Assembly (NCBI GenBank): GCA_028279515.1
Contig: JANQNQ010000009.1
Location: 382,429-446,428 of the forward strand
DNA from: Flavobacteriaceae bacterium
Lineage (GTDB): Bacteria; Bacteroidota; Bacteroidia; Flavobacteriales; Flavobacteriaceae
DNA length: 64,000 nucleotides
Reading direction: 5' to 3'
This document shows, piece by piece, positions 27,175-35,551 of this stretch. The position numbers and the translations under genes are program-made. Position 1 is the first letter of the stretch. Every line of letters begins with the position of its first letter. The notes under the pieces were generated by a model, which worked only from the letters and a program-made list of their open reading frames with translations, did not search any database and had not been told where the DNA came from.

Positions 27175-28287
27175 TTGAAGTTTACGATCATCACACATGT
27201 AGTACATGAGAAAAGAGACAACGCTTATTTAGCGTATGCTCCGTATGTCAAGGAAATGAACCTTTGGCTAAAACATGTAGATTCGGTTGAGGTCGTAGCA
27301 CCTTTGACAGCCAGTGTTGGAAGCTTGCTTCTGCCGTATGCCCATAAAGATATCTCGTTTACAAAGATTCCTTCCTTTGACTTCACATCACTCAAAAATG
27401 CATTTATAGCATTGCTCATGATTCCAGTTGTATGGTGGAAGATCTTTTGGGCTTGTAAACGATCGGATCACATTCATTTGAGGTGTCCTGGCAACATCGG
27501 ACTCCTTGGATGCTTTGTACAGATACTTTTTCCGAAGAAAATAAAAACGGCCAAATATGCTGGTAATTGGGATCCCAAAGCAAAACAGCCTTTCAGTTAT
27601 CGACTGCAAAAGAGGGTACTGTCAAATACTGCGTTGACGAAGAATATGACAGCCATTGTGTATGGTGATTGGCCCCATCAAACGAAGAACATCAAGCCTT
27701 TTTTTACGGCTACATATGCAGAGAGTGAAAAAGAACCGATTGTAGAGCGTGATTTTTCGGGGCGCTTGCGAATGGCATTTGTCGGTACATTGAGTGAAGG
27801 TAAGCGTCCGTTATTGGCCGCGCAAATAGCTAATTATCTGAACCAACACGACCGTTTATGCCAACTAGACTTGTTTGGTGAAGGAGTGATGAAACCTGAT
27901 ATAGAAGCATATATAAAAGAAAACGGACTTGAGAATGTGATTACCTTGCACGGAAACGTTGATGGTACCGTCATTAAAAAAGTGCTAAAAGAGACCCATT
28001 TTCTTATATTGCCCTCTCGATCAGAAGGTTGGCCCAAAGTGTTGGCCGAAGCTATGTTTTGGGGCACTATTCCGGTGGCTACTCACATTTCATGTGTGCC
28101 GTGGATGCTTGGCCAAGGAGAACGCGGGATACTTATTGAACCGAAAGCCGAAGCTGCCGGAGAGCAGATTCTAAAATATATACATGGAAGGAACCTACAG
28201 GGAATCTCAGAGAACGCAGTTCAATGGTCTAGAAGATATACCTTGGATTTTTTTGAATCCGAAATTGTAAAATTGTTGGGAAGATGA
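27175..28287 (+). CDS. Family 4 (GT-B) glycosyltransferase, TTG start
   Basis: A 370-residue GT-B protein. KFTIITHVVHEKRDN forms the first strand; RMAFVGTLSEGKRPLLAAQI opens the donor domain; SRSEGWPKVLAEAMFWG holds the E-x7-E pair. The only start that keeps the first beta-strand is TTG at 27175, one base after the sulfotransferase stop. The next in-frame ATG is at about codon 27 and would remove the strand. It overlaps the following GT4 gene by 4 bases (ATGA). Donor and acceptor unknown. Confidence 0.84.
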   Translation: MKFTIITHVVHEKRDNAYLAYAPYVKEMNLWLKHVDSVEVVAPLTASVGSLLLPYAHKDISFTKIPSFDFTSLKNAFIALLMIPVVWWKIFWACKRSDHIHLRCPGNIGLLGCFVQILFPKKIKTAKYAGNWDPKAKQPFSYRLQKRVLSNTALTKNMTAIVYGDWPHQTKNIKPFFTATYAESEKEPIVERDFSGRLRMAFVGTLSEGKRPLLAAQIANYLNQHDRLCQLDLFGEGVMKPDIEAYIKENGLENVITLHGNVDGTVIKKVLKETHFLILPSRSEGWPKVLAEAMFWGTIPVATHISCVPWMLGQGERGILIEPKAEAAGEQILKYIHGRNLQGISENAVQWSRRYTLDFFESEIVKLLGR

Positions 28288-29357
28288 AGGTGTTGCAAGT
28301 TATAGATACGCTTGAAGCAGGTGGCGCCGAACGATTGGCTGTTGCCTATGGCAATGGTTTGGTAGAGCATGTAACCGCTTCTTTTCTGTGCGCAACACGG
28401 GCAGAAGGCCCCTTAAAAGCTTCTATTTCAAAGAACGTGGGGTATGAGTTTGTTCAGCGCAAGAAAACGTTTGATCTTAAAGCTATTTTAAGACTTAAGC
28501 GGTTTATCAAACAGCATCGTATTGAAATCGTACATGCACATGCTACTTCTTTCTTTATTGTCTTTTTAGTGAAGTTGATCTATCCAAAATTTAAGCTTGT
28601 TTGGCACGATCACTATGGAAACAGTGAACATCTCCATAAACGAAAGGTGTGGCCTATCAAAATAGCGTCCTTAAGTTTTTCTGGAATCATCGCCGTCAAT
28701 GAAATATTGAGGTCGTGGAGCCAGAAGAAGCTATTTGCAAAAAAGGTGATCTACCTTTCCAATTTTGCCACCAAGAATGAAAACGAAGTGGCCGAAACGT
28801 TTCTAGAAGGTAAGGGTGGGAAACGAATTGTAAGTCTCGCCAATTTAAGGCCGCAAAAAGACCATCTCAACTTACTGAGCGCCTTTTTAGAAATTCAGAA
28901 ATCTACGGATGATTGGAGCTTGCATATTGTTGGAAAGGATTTTGAAGACGTCTATGCCGCATCCGTAAAAAGTTATGTAAACGAACATCGTTTGGAGAAT
29001 AGTGTATTTTTGTACGGAAGCCGTAATGACATAGGACACATTTTAGGACAGTGTGAAATAGGAGTATTGTCTTCAAATTCTGAAGGACTACCGATTTCGC
29101 TGCTAGAATATGGATTAGCGAATTTGGCCGTCGTGTCTACGGATGTTGGGGATTGTAAGAAGGTGATTGCCAATGAAGAAAATGGAAGCGTAGTACCACC
29201 GTCAAATGCCCAAAAATTATCCGAAGCCTTACTAGAACTCATAAATGATCCTAGTAAACGTTCAAAGTTGGCAAGAAACTTCAACGAGCATATAGAAAAA
29301 CAGTATTCTAAAGAACACATACTAGAAGAGCTGATAAATTTCTATAGAATAATATAG
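28284..29357 (+). CDS. Family 4 (GT-B) glycosyltransferase
   Basis: The 357 residues show VLQVIDTLEAGGAERLAVAYG, a classic GT4 N-terminus, EIVHAHATSFF, VSLANLRPQKDHLNLL and SNSEGLPISLLEYGLAN with the E-x7-E pair. The enzyme should transfer a sugar with retention of configuration, at the cytoplasmic face. It follows another GT4 with an ATGA overlap and is 22 bases ahead of the ligase-like gene. The GAERLA start is common to many capsule GT4 enzymes, so the sugar cannot be named. Confidence 0.88.
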   Translation: MKVLQVIDTLEAGGAERLAVAYGNGLVEHVTASFLCATRAEGPLKASISKNVGYEFVQRKKTFDLKAILRLKRFIKQHRIEIVHAHATSFFIVFLVKLIYPKFKLVWHDHYGNSEHLHKRKVWPIKIASLSFSGIIAVNEILRSWSQKKLFAKKVIYLSNFATKNENEVAETFLEGKGGKRIVSLANLRPQKDHLNLLSAFLEIQKSTDDWSLHIVGKDFEDVYAASVKSYVNEHRLENSVFLYGSRNDIGHILGQCEIGVLSSNSEGLPISLLEYGLANLAVVSTDVGDCKKVIANEENGSVVPPSNAQKLSEALLELINDPSKRSKLARNFNEHIEKQYSKEHILEELINFYRII

Positions 29358-29379
29358 CGCATCAATTAGCGTAGATGAA

Positions 29380-30720
29380 ATGAAAACAGTCGAAGCATTA
29401 AACAAACATGTTGAAAAACTCAGATCTTCAAAATTTTTGATGATCTGTATTTTGTTGATGCTCGTTTCTTATTTCTACAACCTTCCAGTTTTTAACTACA
29501 GTTTAAAGGGAAGCAATGAATTGCGACTATACGATTTTGTCGGAGCGTTATTGTTCTTTTCTTACTACCAAAACAAACGCATTGTAGATCTGCACCTTAA
29601 GCGGAGGTTATTTTTGTATCGCCTAAAGACCTTTCTGATTTGGGGCACCGTTTCCTTGTTATTTACAGGGATATTTAGCTTAGTCATGAAAAGGCCTCTT
29701 TGGGTATTGCAATCAGGGCTTTATGTATATCACTTTTGGATATTCTTTCTCGCGGCTGTTTTTCTATCCATATTGATAGAAGACAGGAAAAAACTAAAAA
29801 CCTTTGTGACGTTGCTGATGATATTGATCATTGTTGAATCAATTGTTGTGCTTTTACAAAACTTTGGGCTCATTCCTTTCTTGTGGAATAACACCTATAA
29901 ACGTGCTTATTTAGGATTTTTGTCAGGAACATTGGGACCCAACAAGATTGTTCTTGGAATGACGATGCTTATGTCTTTCATCTTAAGCGTGGCGTTCTTT
30001 TTGGACAATAGACTAAAGGTGAATAAGCTGCTACTTATAGGGGCCATAGGAGCTTCGCTACTGGCGCTGGCAATAAGTGGGTCGAGAACTAGTTATTTGG
30101 GACTGGGCGTATTCTTTGCATATTTTTTCTATAAGCAAACAGGAAAATTCCTGTATTTGGCTGGGATTATGGGTGTTTTACTGGTGATTATGATGTCATA
30201 TAACCCTGAGATTATTGACAAGATCATGCTGACCTTTGATAATAGGATCTTTAACAAGATTAGTGACCCAACTGTATTGAGCGAGGGGAATGTTGATGTC
30301 GGCCAGTTGTATGAGGACCTTGGTGCGGGCCGAAAGAATTTGAGTTTGATGTATATCGAATACCTGTTAAGTAATCCATACATAATTCCTTTGGGGTTAG
30401 GGTTTAACAATCGACTTATCGTCGAATCTTCCGCTCATAACATATACCTTAGTTTAATAAACGAGGTAGGAATCTTGGGACTTATTCTATACATGCGTTG
30501 GATGATCTCGTATTTGTATCTAAGCATCAAGCGCAGCAAATATTTGAAAATGGCGCTTAATGGTTTGGTGCTGTCCATGATGGTTACCCTGTTCTTCGGA
30601 GAACACATCTATGTCTATCGTCCGCTGTTTGGACTGACCGGACTGTTTCTATTTGCAACAACTTTACTAACTTCACCTCGATATTTTAAGGATAATGAAA
30701 CAAAGGTACCCCGAGCATAA
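29380..30720 (+). CDS. O-antigen ligase / polymerase-like membrane protein (Wzy_C/WaaL type)
   Basis: The 446-residue protein has about 11 membrane helices. A GSRTSYLGLGVFFAYFF segment starts the Wzy_C region, followed by a large periplasmic loop (about residues 285-365) with Arg and acidic residues and the histidine motif SSAHNIYLSLINEVGILG. This is the layout of WaaL ligases and Wzy polymerases. Because the locus begins with an ABC exporter subunit and no Wzx flippase is visible, a ligase that attaches the exported glycan to a carrier is the better guess. Polymerase remains possible. It overlaps the next gene by 26 bases. Confidence 0.78.
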   Translation: MKTVEALNKHVEKLRSSKFLMICILLMLVSYFYNLPVFNYSLKGSNELRLYDFVGALLFFSYYQNKRIVDLHLKRRLFLYRLKTFLIWGTVSLLFTGIFSLVMKRPLWVLQSGLYVYHFWIFFLAAVFLSILIEDRKKLKTFVTLLMILIIVESIVVLLQNFGLIPFLWNNTYKRAYLGFLSGTLGPNKIVLGMTMLMSFILSVAFFLDNRLKVNKLLLIGAIGASLLALAISGSRTSYLGLGVFFAYFFYKQTGKFLYLAGIMGVLLVIMMSYNPEIIDKIMLTFDNRIFNKISDPTVLSEGNVDVGQLYEDLGAGRKNLSLMYIEYLLSNPYIIPLGLGFNNRLIVESSAHNIYLSLINEVGILGLILYMRWMISYLYLSIKRSKYLKMALNGLVLSMMVTLFFGEHIYVYRPLFGLTGLFLFATTLLTSPRYFKDNETKVPRA

Positions 30721-31654
30721 GATAGCCGTTGTAATACCGTATTACAACGCAGCCAATGAGATCGTCAAAGTTGTAAATGGATTACCAGATTTTGTCGATA
30801 GCATTGTAATTGTCGATGATAAGAGCCCAGAAACCTTACCAACAGATAAATTGAAAGCGTTGAGTGTGGCGTCAAAATTAGTGATGCTAGAGAATGAAGA
30901 GAACTTAGGAGTCGGAGGCGCCACGAAAATGGGGTTTGTACGTGCAATCAACGATGAAAATGATATTGTGATCAAAGTAGATGCAGACGATCAGATGGAT
31001 ACTTCATACATGCCGCAGTTGATTGATGCAATTATTCAAAACAAATGTGAAGTGGCGAAAGGGAATCGTTTCACAGATTTCAAAGCACTAAACAAAATGC
31101 CGCTGGTTAGAAAGATCGGTAATTTAGGATTGTCATTCTTGACCAAGATGGCCACAGGGTATTGGAATAATTTTGACCCGACCAATGGCTTTTTTGCTGT
31201 AAGAACAGACCTCCTAAAAAGGGTAGACCTTTCTAAGGTAGCAAATCGTTATTATTTTGAAACCTCTTTGATTGCAGAATTCTATTATCAAAACGCAAGA
31301 ATCAAAGATGTGGCTATGCCCGCTATCTATGGAGACGAAAAATCAAACATGACCGTTTGGAAGATGCCATTTGTTTTTTTGCCAAAGCTCATGAAGACCT
31401 TTTTCAAGAGAATAGCAAAAACCTATTTCTTATATGATTTCAACGTTTCCTCATTGTACATTCTATTCGGTTTACCGGCCTTTTTGTTCGGTGTGATCTA
31501 TGGAGGTTACAAGTGGTGGTATTTCTCATCTCGAGATCTTTTTGCACCCACCGGAACGATCATGGTGGTAACGCTAAGCATTATCCTCGGGTTTCAGTTA
31601 TTACTTCAGGCAACCCAGTTTGATATTATGCGTGCCCCAAAAGCAGAGCAGTAA
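30695..31654 (+). CDS. Polyprenyl-phosphate glycosyltransferase (DPM1/GtrB-like) with C-terminal membrane helices
   Basis: The 319 residues contain AVVIPYYNAANEIVKVVNGL, VDDKSPE, NLGVGGATKMGF and KVDADDQMD (metal site at about residues 96-102), with two membrane helices near residues 245-265 and 285-305. The DADDQMD and VGGATKxG patterns are those of dolichol- or polyprenyl-phosphate sugar synthases. The next gene, a polytopic protein, starts with no gap, so the two are probably a donor-synthesis and transfer pair. The start at 30695 overlaps the ligase-like gene by 26 bases. Confidence 0.86.
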   Translation: MKQRYPEHKIAVVIPYYNAANEIVKVVNGLPDFVDSIVIVDDKSPETLPTDKLKALSVASKLVMLENEENLGVGGATKMGFVRAINDENDIVIKVDADDQMDTSYMPQLIDAIIQNKCEVAKGNRFTDFKALNKMPLVRKIGNLGLSFLTKMATGYWNNFDPTNGFFAVRTDLLKRVDLSKVANRYYFETSLIAEFYYQNARIKDVAMPAIYGDEKSNMTVWKMPFVFLPKLMKTFFKRIAKTYFLYDFNVSSLYILFGLPAFLFGVIYGGYKWWYFSSRDLFAPTGTIMVVTLSIILGFQLLLQATQFDIMRAPKAEQ

Positions 31655-33250
31655 ATGGTGAAAATAGAAAAGAAGCATATATATTGGGTCCTCGCCCTTA
31701 ATCTGGCCATAGCGCTTGGATATTTCTTAGAAAATAGAGGAGCTGGATATAGTCAACTTTCTTCAGATATCAACAATATCATTCCGGTTTGTCAAAAGTT
31801 CGACGATCCGACTTTGTATCAAGGAGATTTGTTTGTCAACGAGCTGGACAATGTTCGTTATTACACACCTTTTTATGTGCAGACACTTCGTTTTTTAGCA
31901 AAGTTTACTAGGGGTGATTATGTGCAGGCAGTTAATGTTTTAGGGCTGTTCCTGCATTTGTTCTACGGAATCTTTTGGTTCCTATTGTTCTACAAATATT
32001 TGAAGGATTTTTGGCTTAGTATCCTGCTTTCGGTCCTAATTCGTGGACTCGTCTGGTTACCCGGTTTCGAGATATGGGGAATATCAGATTTGTGGTCCGT
32101 AATGCCAAGGACTTTCTATTTGGCCCTCATGCCGATCCCTTTTCTATTCTACTCCGTTTTGAAACCAAAGCGGTTCTTACTATCTGCGTTCTTAATAGCG
32201 TTGGTGTTTAACTTTCATCCTATTAGTGGCCTTGGCGGCATCTTGCTCTTTGTACTACTCACCGTTGGAATTTTACTTTTATTTAGAGGAAAGAGTACGC
32301 TTCGATTGAAGCATTTTCCAGTGGCAACAGGACTCATCGTTATTGGAATGTTGCCCTTTCTGTTGACGTATTTTACGAAGACCGACTCGGCGGTTGATTA
32401 CGACATGGCCTTGTACAAGGAAGCTTTTAGTAAAAGAATCCCATCTTTTTTTGAAGAACCTTCGCTATTCTTGAAGAAATGGCTAGGACTTAAGACACTG
32501 TTTTTTGTATTTCCTTTGCTCGGATATTTCTTATATGCCCTAAAACACAAATCAGAGCTAAAAAAGGCACTCTTGCTATTGGCACTGTCATTACTAATGG
32601 TGATAATTCCAAGTGTGAGCGTATATGTAGAAAGTGCTTTGAACGATCTGTTAGGAACCAATATCCGAATGGCTTTTCAGATAATTAGGGTGCAAAAGCT
32701 AGCCGTATTACCTGCCTATTTTGCGCTGGGACTATGGTTACTGCATTTTCTACGATCACGAAGTAACGTTCATAAGAGACTGCCAATGGTCTTTGGGTTG
32801 TATCTTATCATGCTAGTGTTCGCAAACGCGGGCGTTTTTGATAAGATTCCGTTTATAGGAGATGACATAAGCAGAAGAGTATTGCCAACCAATCTGTCCT
32901 TATTTGAGCCCGAACAAGAGCAATTTACCGCTCTAGACAAAATGATGGCCTATATAAGCGAACATACGGATAAGGACGCAGTTTTTTATGGGCATTACCT
33001 AGTTCGAAGCGCTAGTAAGCGATCGGTTGTCATGGACGTAAAAGGAGCTTCTATGATCATTGAAGGAAATCCGAAGCGATTTATCCAGTGGTTTTTGGAT
33101 CGCAACGAACTTCATAACAAAAAGCTACCAGAGCAGATTGAGTTTTTAAAAGAAAAACAGGTAGATTACTATATAACAGACCTTGATTTGTCCTGTTGTG
33201 CTGATTTGGTTCATCATATAGAAAACATACGTTTGTATTCCCTCAAATAA
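31655..33250 (+). CDS. Large polytopic membrane protein, possible GT-C glycosyltransferase
   Basis: The 531-residue protein has 10 to 12 helices and a C-terminal soluble domain of about 130 residues (from about LPTNLSLFEPEQEQF). The first loop (SSDINNIIPVCQKFDDP) is acidic, as in GT-C enzymes. The C-terminal region AFYGHYL-like VFYGHYLVRSASKRSV and VDYYITDLDL resemble the periplasmic C-terminal part of PMT-like proteins. I cannot assign a named family; it may be one of the DUF6798-type proteins. It is coupled without gap to the polyprenyl-phosphate sugar synthase upstream. A GtrC-like transfer of that sugar to the glycan is therefore plausible, but it is inference. Confidence 0.55.
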   Translation: MVKIEKKHIYWVLALNLAIALGYFLENRGAGYSQLSSDINNIIPVCQKFDDPTLYQGDLFVNELDNVRYYTPFYVQTLRFLAKFTRGDYVQAVNVLGLFLHLFYGIFWFLLFYKYLKDFWLSILLSVLIRGLVWLPGFEIWGISDLWSVMPRTFYLALMPIPFLFYSVLKPKRFLLSAFLIALVFNFHPISGLGGILLFVLLTVGILLLFRGKSTLRLKHFPVATGLIVIGMLPFLLTYFTKTDSAVDYDMALYKEAFSKRIPSFFEEPSLFLKKWLGLKTLFFVFPLLGYFLYALKHKSELKKALLLLALSLLMVIIPSVSVYVESALNDLLGTNIRMAFQIIRVQKLAVLPAYFALGLWLLHFLRSRSNVHKRLPMVFGLYLIMLVFANAGVFDKIPFIGDDISRRVLPTNLSLFEPEQEQFTALDKMMAYISEHTDKDAVFYGHYLVRSASKRSVVMDVKGASMIIEGNPKRFIQWFLDRNELHNKKLPEQIEFLKEKQVDYYITDLDLSCCADLVHHIENIRLYSLK

Positions 33251-34275
33251 TGGCAAAATTTGTCTACATAGGAAATATCATATCTGGTCATGGCAAACCG
33301 CCAACCACCATAGAGACATTAGGACCTCTTTTAGAAAAAGAAGGACATCAGGTTATCTATGCTTCAGACAAAAGGAACAAGGCACTCAGGCTTTTTCATA
33401 TGCTAGTCGTTGTTTGGAAGAACAGAAAGAAAGCATCCTTCGTTCTAATGGATACGTATAGCACTTCAAATTTCTATTACGCCTATTTGGTCGGAAAACT
33501 CTGTTGCTGGTTAAAACTAAGGTACGTTCCATTTCTTCATGGAGGAGGATTAGAAAATAGACTGAAGGGCAATCCTAAGATGAGTCGTTCCCTCTTTCAA
33601 AATGCCTTCGAGATGGTGGCGCCCTCTAAGTTTCTTCAAAGTACATTTGAACAGTATGGCTACAACAATGTGCGACACCTTCCGAATTCAATAAAAATAG
33701 AAGACTATCCATTCAAAGAACGAACGTCTTTCAATCCAAAACTACTTTGGGTACGTTCGTTTGCAGAGATTTACAATCCGGTTATGGCCATAAATGTATT
33801 GGTCCAACTTAAAGAGCGCGGGATTGATACCAAACTATGCATGGTTGGGCCCGATAAAGACGGTTCACTACAAAAGGTGAAAGAAGCCGCAGAACATCAT
33901 AAGGTTTCGGTTATTTTCACAGGACGCCTTTCAAAACCACAATGGATCGAGCTTTCTCAAGAGTATGATATTTTTGTAAATACCACCAATTTTGACAATG
34001 CGCCCGTTAGCGTAGTTGAAGCAATGGCCTTAGGACTCCCAGTGGTCACAACCAACGTAGGGGGAATTCCCTATTTGATCAAAGACGGGGAAGAAGGCTT
34101 TTTGATAGAAGCCAATGACGCGACGGCAATGGCAGATGTCGTTGAGAAGATTTTAGGTGATTCGACCTTGACAAAAGAGGTAACAAGTCAGGCAAGAGAA
34201 AAAGTAGAGCACTTTGATTGGGAAAAAGTGAAGTATCTTTGGAACGAACTTATAGATCAATGCTGTACAAGATAA
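33250..34275 (+). CDS. Family 4 (GT-B) glycosyltransferase
   Basis: The 341-residue protein has FVYIGNIISGHGKPPTTIET at the start, FLHGGGLENRL in the acceptor domain, and TTNFDNAPVSVVEAMALGLPVV. At the usual E-x7-E site the first Glu is Asp, a common variant. The GTPTT-like loop after the first strand is changed to GKPPTT. It starts in the stop codon of the preceding membrane protein (single-base overlap, TAATG) and overlaps the preferred start of the ligase by 16 bases. Confidence 0.85.
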   Translation: MAKFVYIGNIISGHGKPPTTIETLGPLLEKEGHQVIYASDKRNKALRLFHMLVVVWKNRKKASFVLMDTYSTSNFYYAYLVGKLCCWLKLRYVPFLHGGGLENRLKGNPKMSRSLFQNAFEMVAPSKFLQSTFEQYGYNNVRHLPNSIKIEDYPFKERTSFNPKLLWVRSFAEIYNPVMAINVLVQLKERGIDTKLCMVGPDKDGSLQKVKEAAEHHKVSVIFTGRLSKPQWIELSQEYDIFVNTTNFDNAPVSVVEAMALGLPVVTTNVGGIPYLIKDGEEGFLIEANDATAMADVVEKILGDSTLTKEVTSQAREKVEHFDWEKVKYLWNELIDQCCTR

Positions 34276-35543
34276 TCTTTGACATCGGAAAAAGACTCAG
34301 AAACCCCTCGATCGATCGTTGGTTCGCCTTTTTGAAGGAATCTGAAAAATGGGATATAGAGACCCTCGAGAAGTATCAGCTACAACGTTTACAAGAGATT
34401 GTATCATTTGCCTATGAACATTCTGAGTTTTACCGCAAAACGTTTGATGAGGCCAAGGTACATCCGTCTCATATACAAAGCTTGTCTGATGTAACCAAGC
34501 TTCCGATTCTTGAAAAAAAGGATGTGATTGCTTGCAATGCGCAGATCCACACAAAATTCAAGTTTAAGAAGGTACACGTAGCTACGACCTCTGGATCGAC
34601 GGGTGATTCTTTAGTGTTCAACCGTGATGAATCGGCAGACTCGTTTAACCGAGCGGCCATCTTCAGAGGGTATTCGTGGCACGGAGTTGAGCCATGGCAA
34701 CGTAACGGATATTTCTGGGGGTTTGATTTCACGGCCTTCGAAAGAATAAAGGTGTGGTTTTTAGACAGATTGCAAAATCGCTTCCGAGTATTTAATTATC
34801 AAGACAGGGAGTTCAAGCGTTTCGCCCGAAAACTACTAAAGGCACAATACATTCACGGCTATTCTTCAATGATCTACCAATCGGCCAAGCTGATAAATCA
34901 ATGGAATCTTCCGAAGCCAAAAAATATTAAGATGGTGAAAGGAACTTCCGAAAAGATATATGATAGCTACCATGAAGAAGTGATCAAAGCGTTTGGGCAC
35001 AAGGTCATTAGTGAATATGGTGCAACCGAGCCCGGCATTATGGCTTTCGAGTGCCCCGAGGGTAATATGCACATGAATATGGAAGGCGTACTCATTGAAA
35101 AAATCGACAACGAGATCATTGTAACGAATCTTCAAATGAAGTCATTTCCAGTGATACGTTATCGACTAGGAGATTATATTGAATTGGCGCCAAAAACAAA
35201 GCAGTGCGCTTGCGGAAGAGCGCACTATATAGTAGAAGAAGTTACCGGTCGAATAGGGGAGAACGTCTACGGAAATAAGCAAGTATACCCCAGTTTGTAC
35301 TTTTATTACATATTCAAGAATTTAGGAAAAAAGCATAACCTAAAATTAACATATCAGGTTGTTCAGGAGACCAAAGGAAGGCTGACATTTAACATCGAAG
35401 AAAAATTAAACCAAGACCAAAAGCAGTTATTAGAGAATGAGATAGTCAATTACTTCTCAGACGACATCGCATACACAATAACGGATGGTTTTAAAAAAGA
35501 AAAGGTGAATTCGAAAAGTAAGAGTTTTATATCCTATATTTAA
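34260..35543 (+). CDS. PaaK/CapK-like adenylate-forming ligase
   Basis: The 427-residue protein resembles phenylacetate-CoA ligase: TTSGSTGDSLVF (ATP-binding loop), ISEYGATEPGIMAFEC, FPVIRYRLGDYI and a C-terminal lid with GRIGENVYG. CapK-type members of this family occur in capsule and exopolysaccharide loci, with substrates unknown; they may activate an acyl group that decorates the glycan. I prefer the ATG at 34260, since the Met at 34218 lies 58 bases into the preceding gene. No acyl-carrier protein gene is visible nearby. Two cysteines (QCACGRAH) could bind zinc. Confidence 0.82.
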   Translation: MLYKIIFDIGKRLRNPSIDRWFAFLKESEKWDIETLEKYQLQRLQEIVSFAYEHSEFYRKTFDEAKVHPSHIQSLSDVTKLPILEKKDVIACNAQIHTKFKFKKVHVATTSGSTGDSLVFNRDESADSFNRAAIFRGYSWHGVEPWQRNGYFWGFDFTAFERIKVWFLDRLQNRFRVFNYQDREFKRFARKLLKAQYIHGYSSMIYQSAKLINQWNLPKPKNIKMVKGTSEKIYDSYHEEVIKAFGHKVISEYGATEPGIMAFECPEGNMHMNMEGVLIEKIDNEIIVTNLQMKSFPVIRYRLGDYIELAPKTKQCACGRAHYIVEEVTGRIGENVYGNKQVYPSLYFYYIFKNLGKKHNLKLTYQVVQETKGRLTFNIEEKLNQDQKQLLENEIVNYFSDDIAYTITDGFKKEKVNSKSKSFISYI

Positions 35544-35551
35544 CACCTTAT

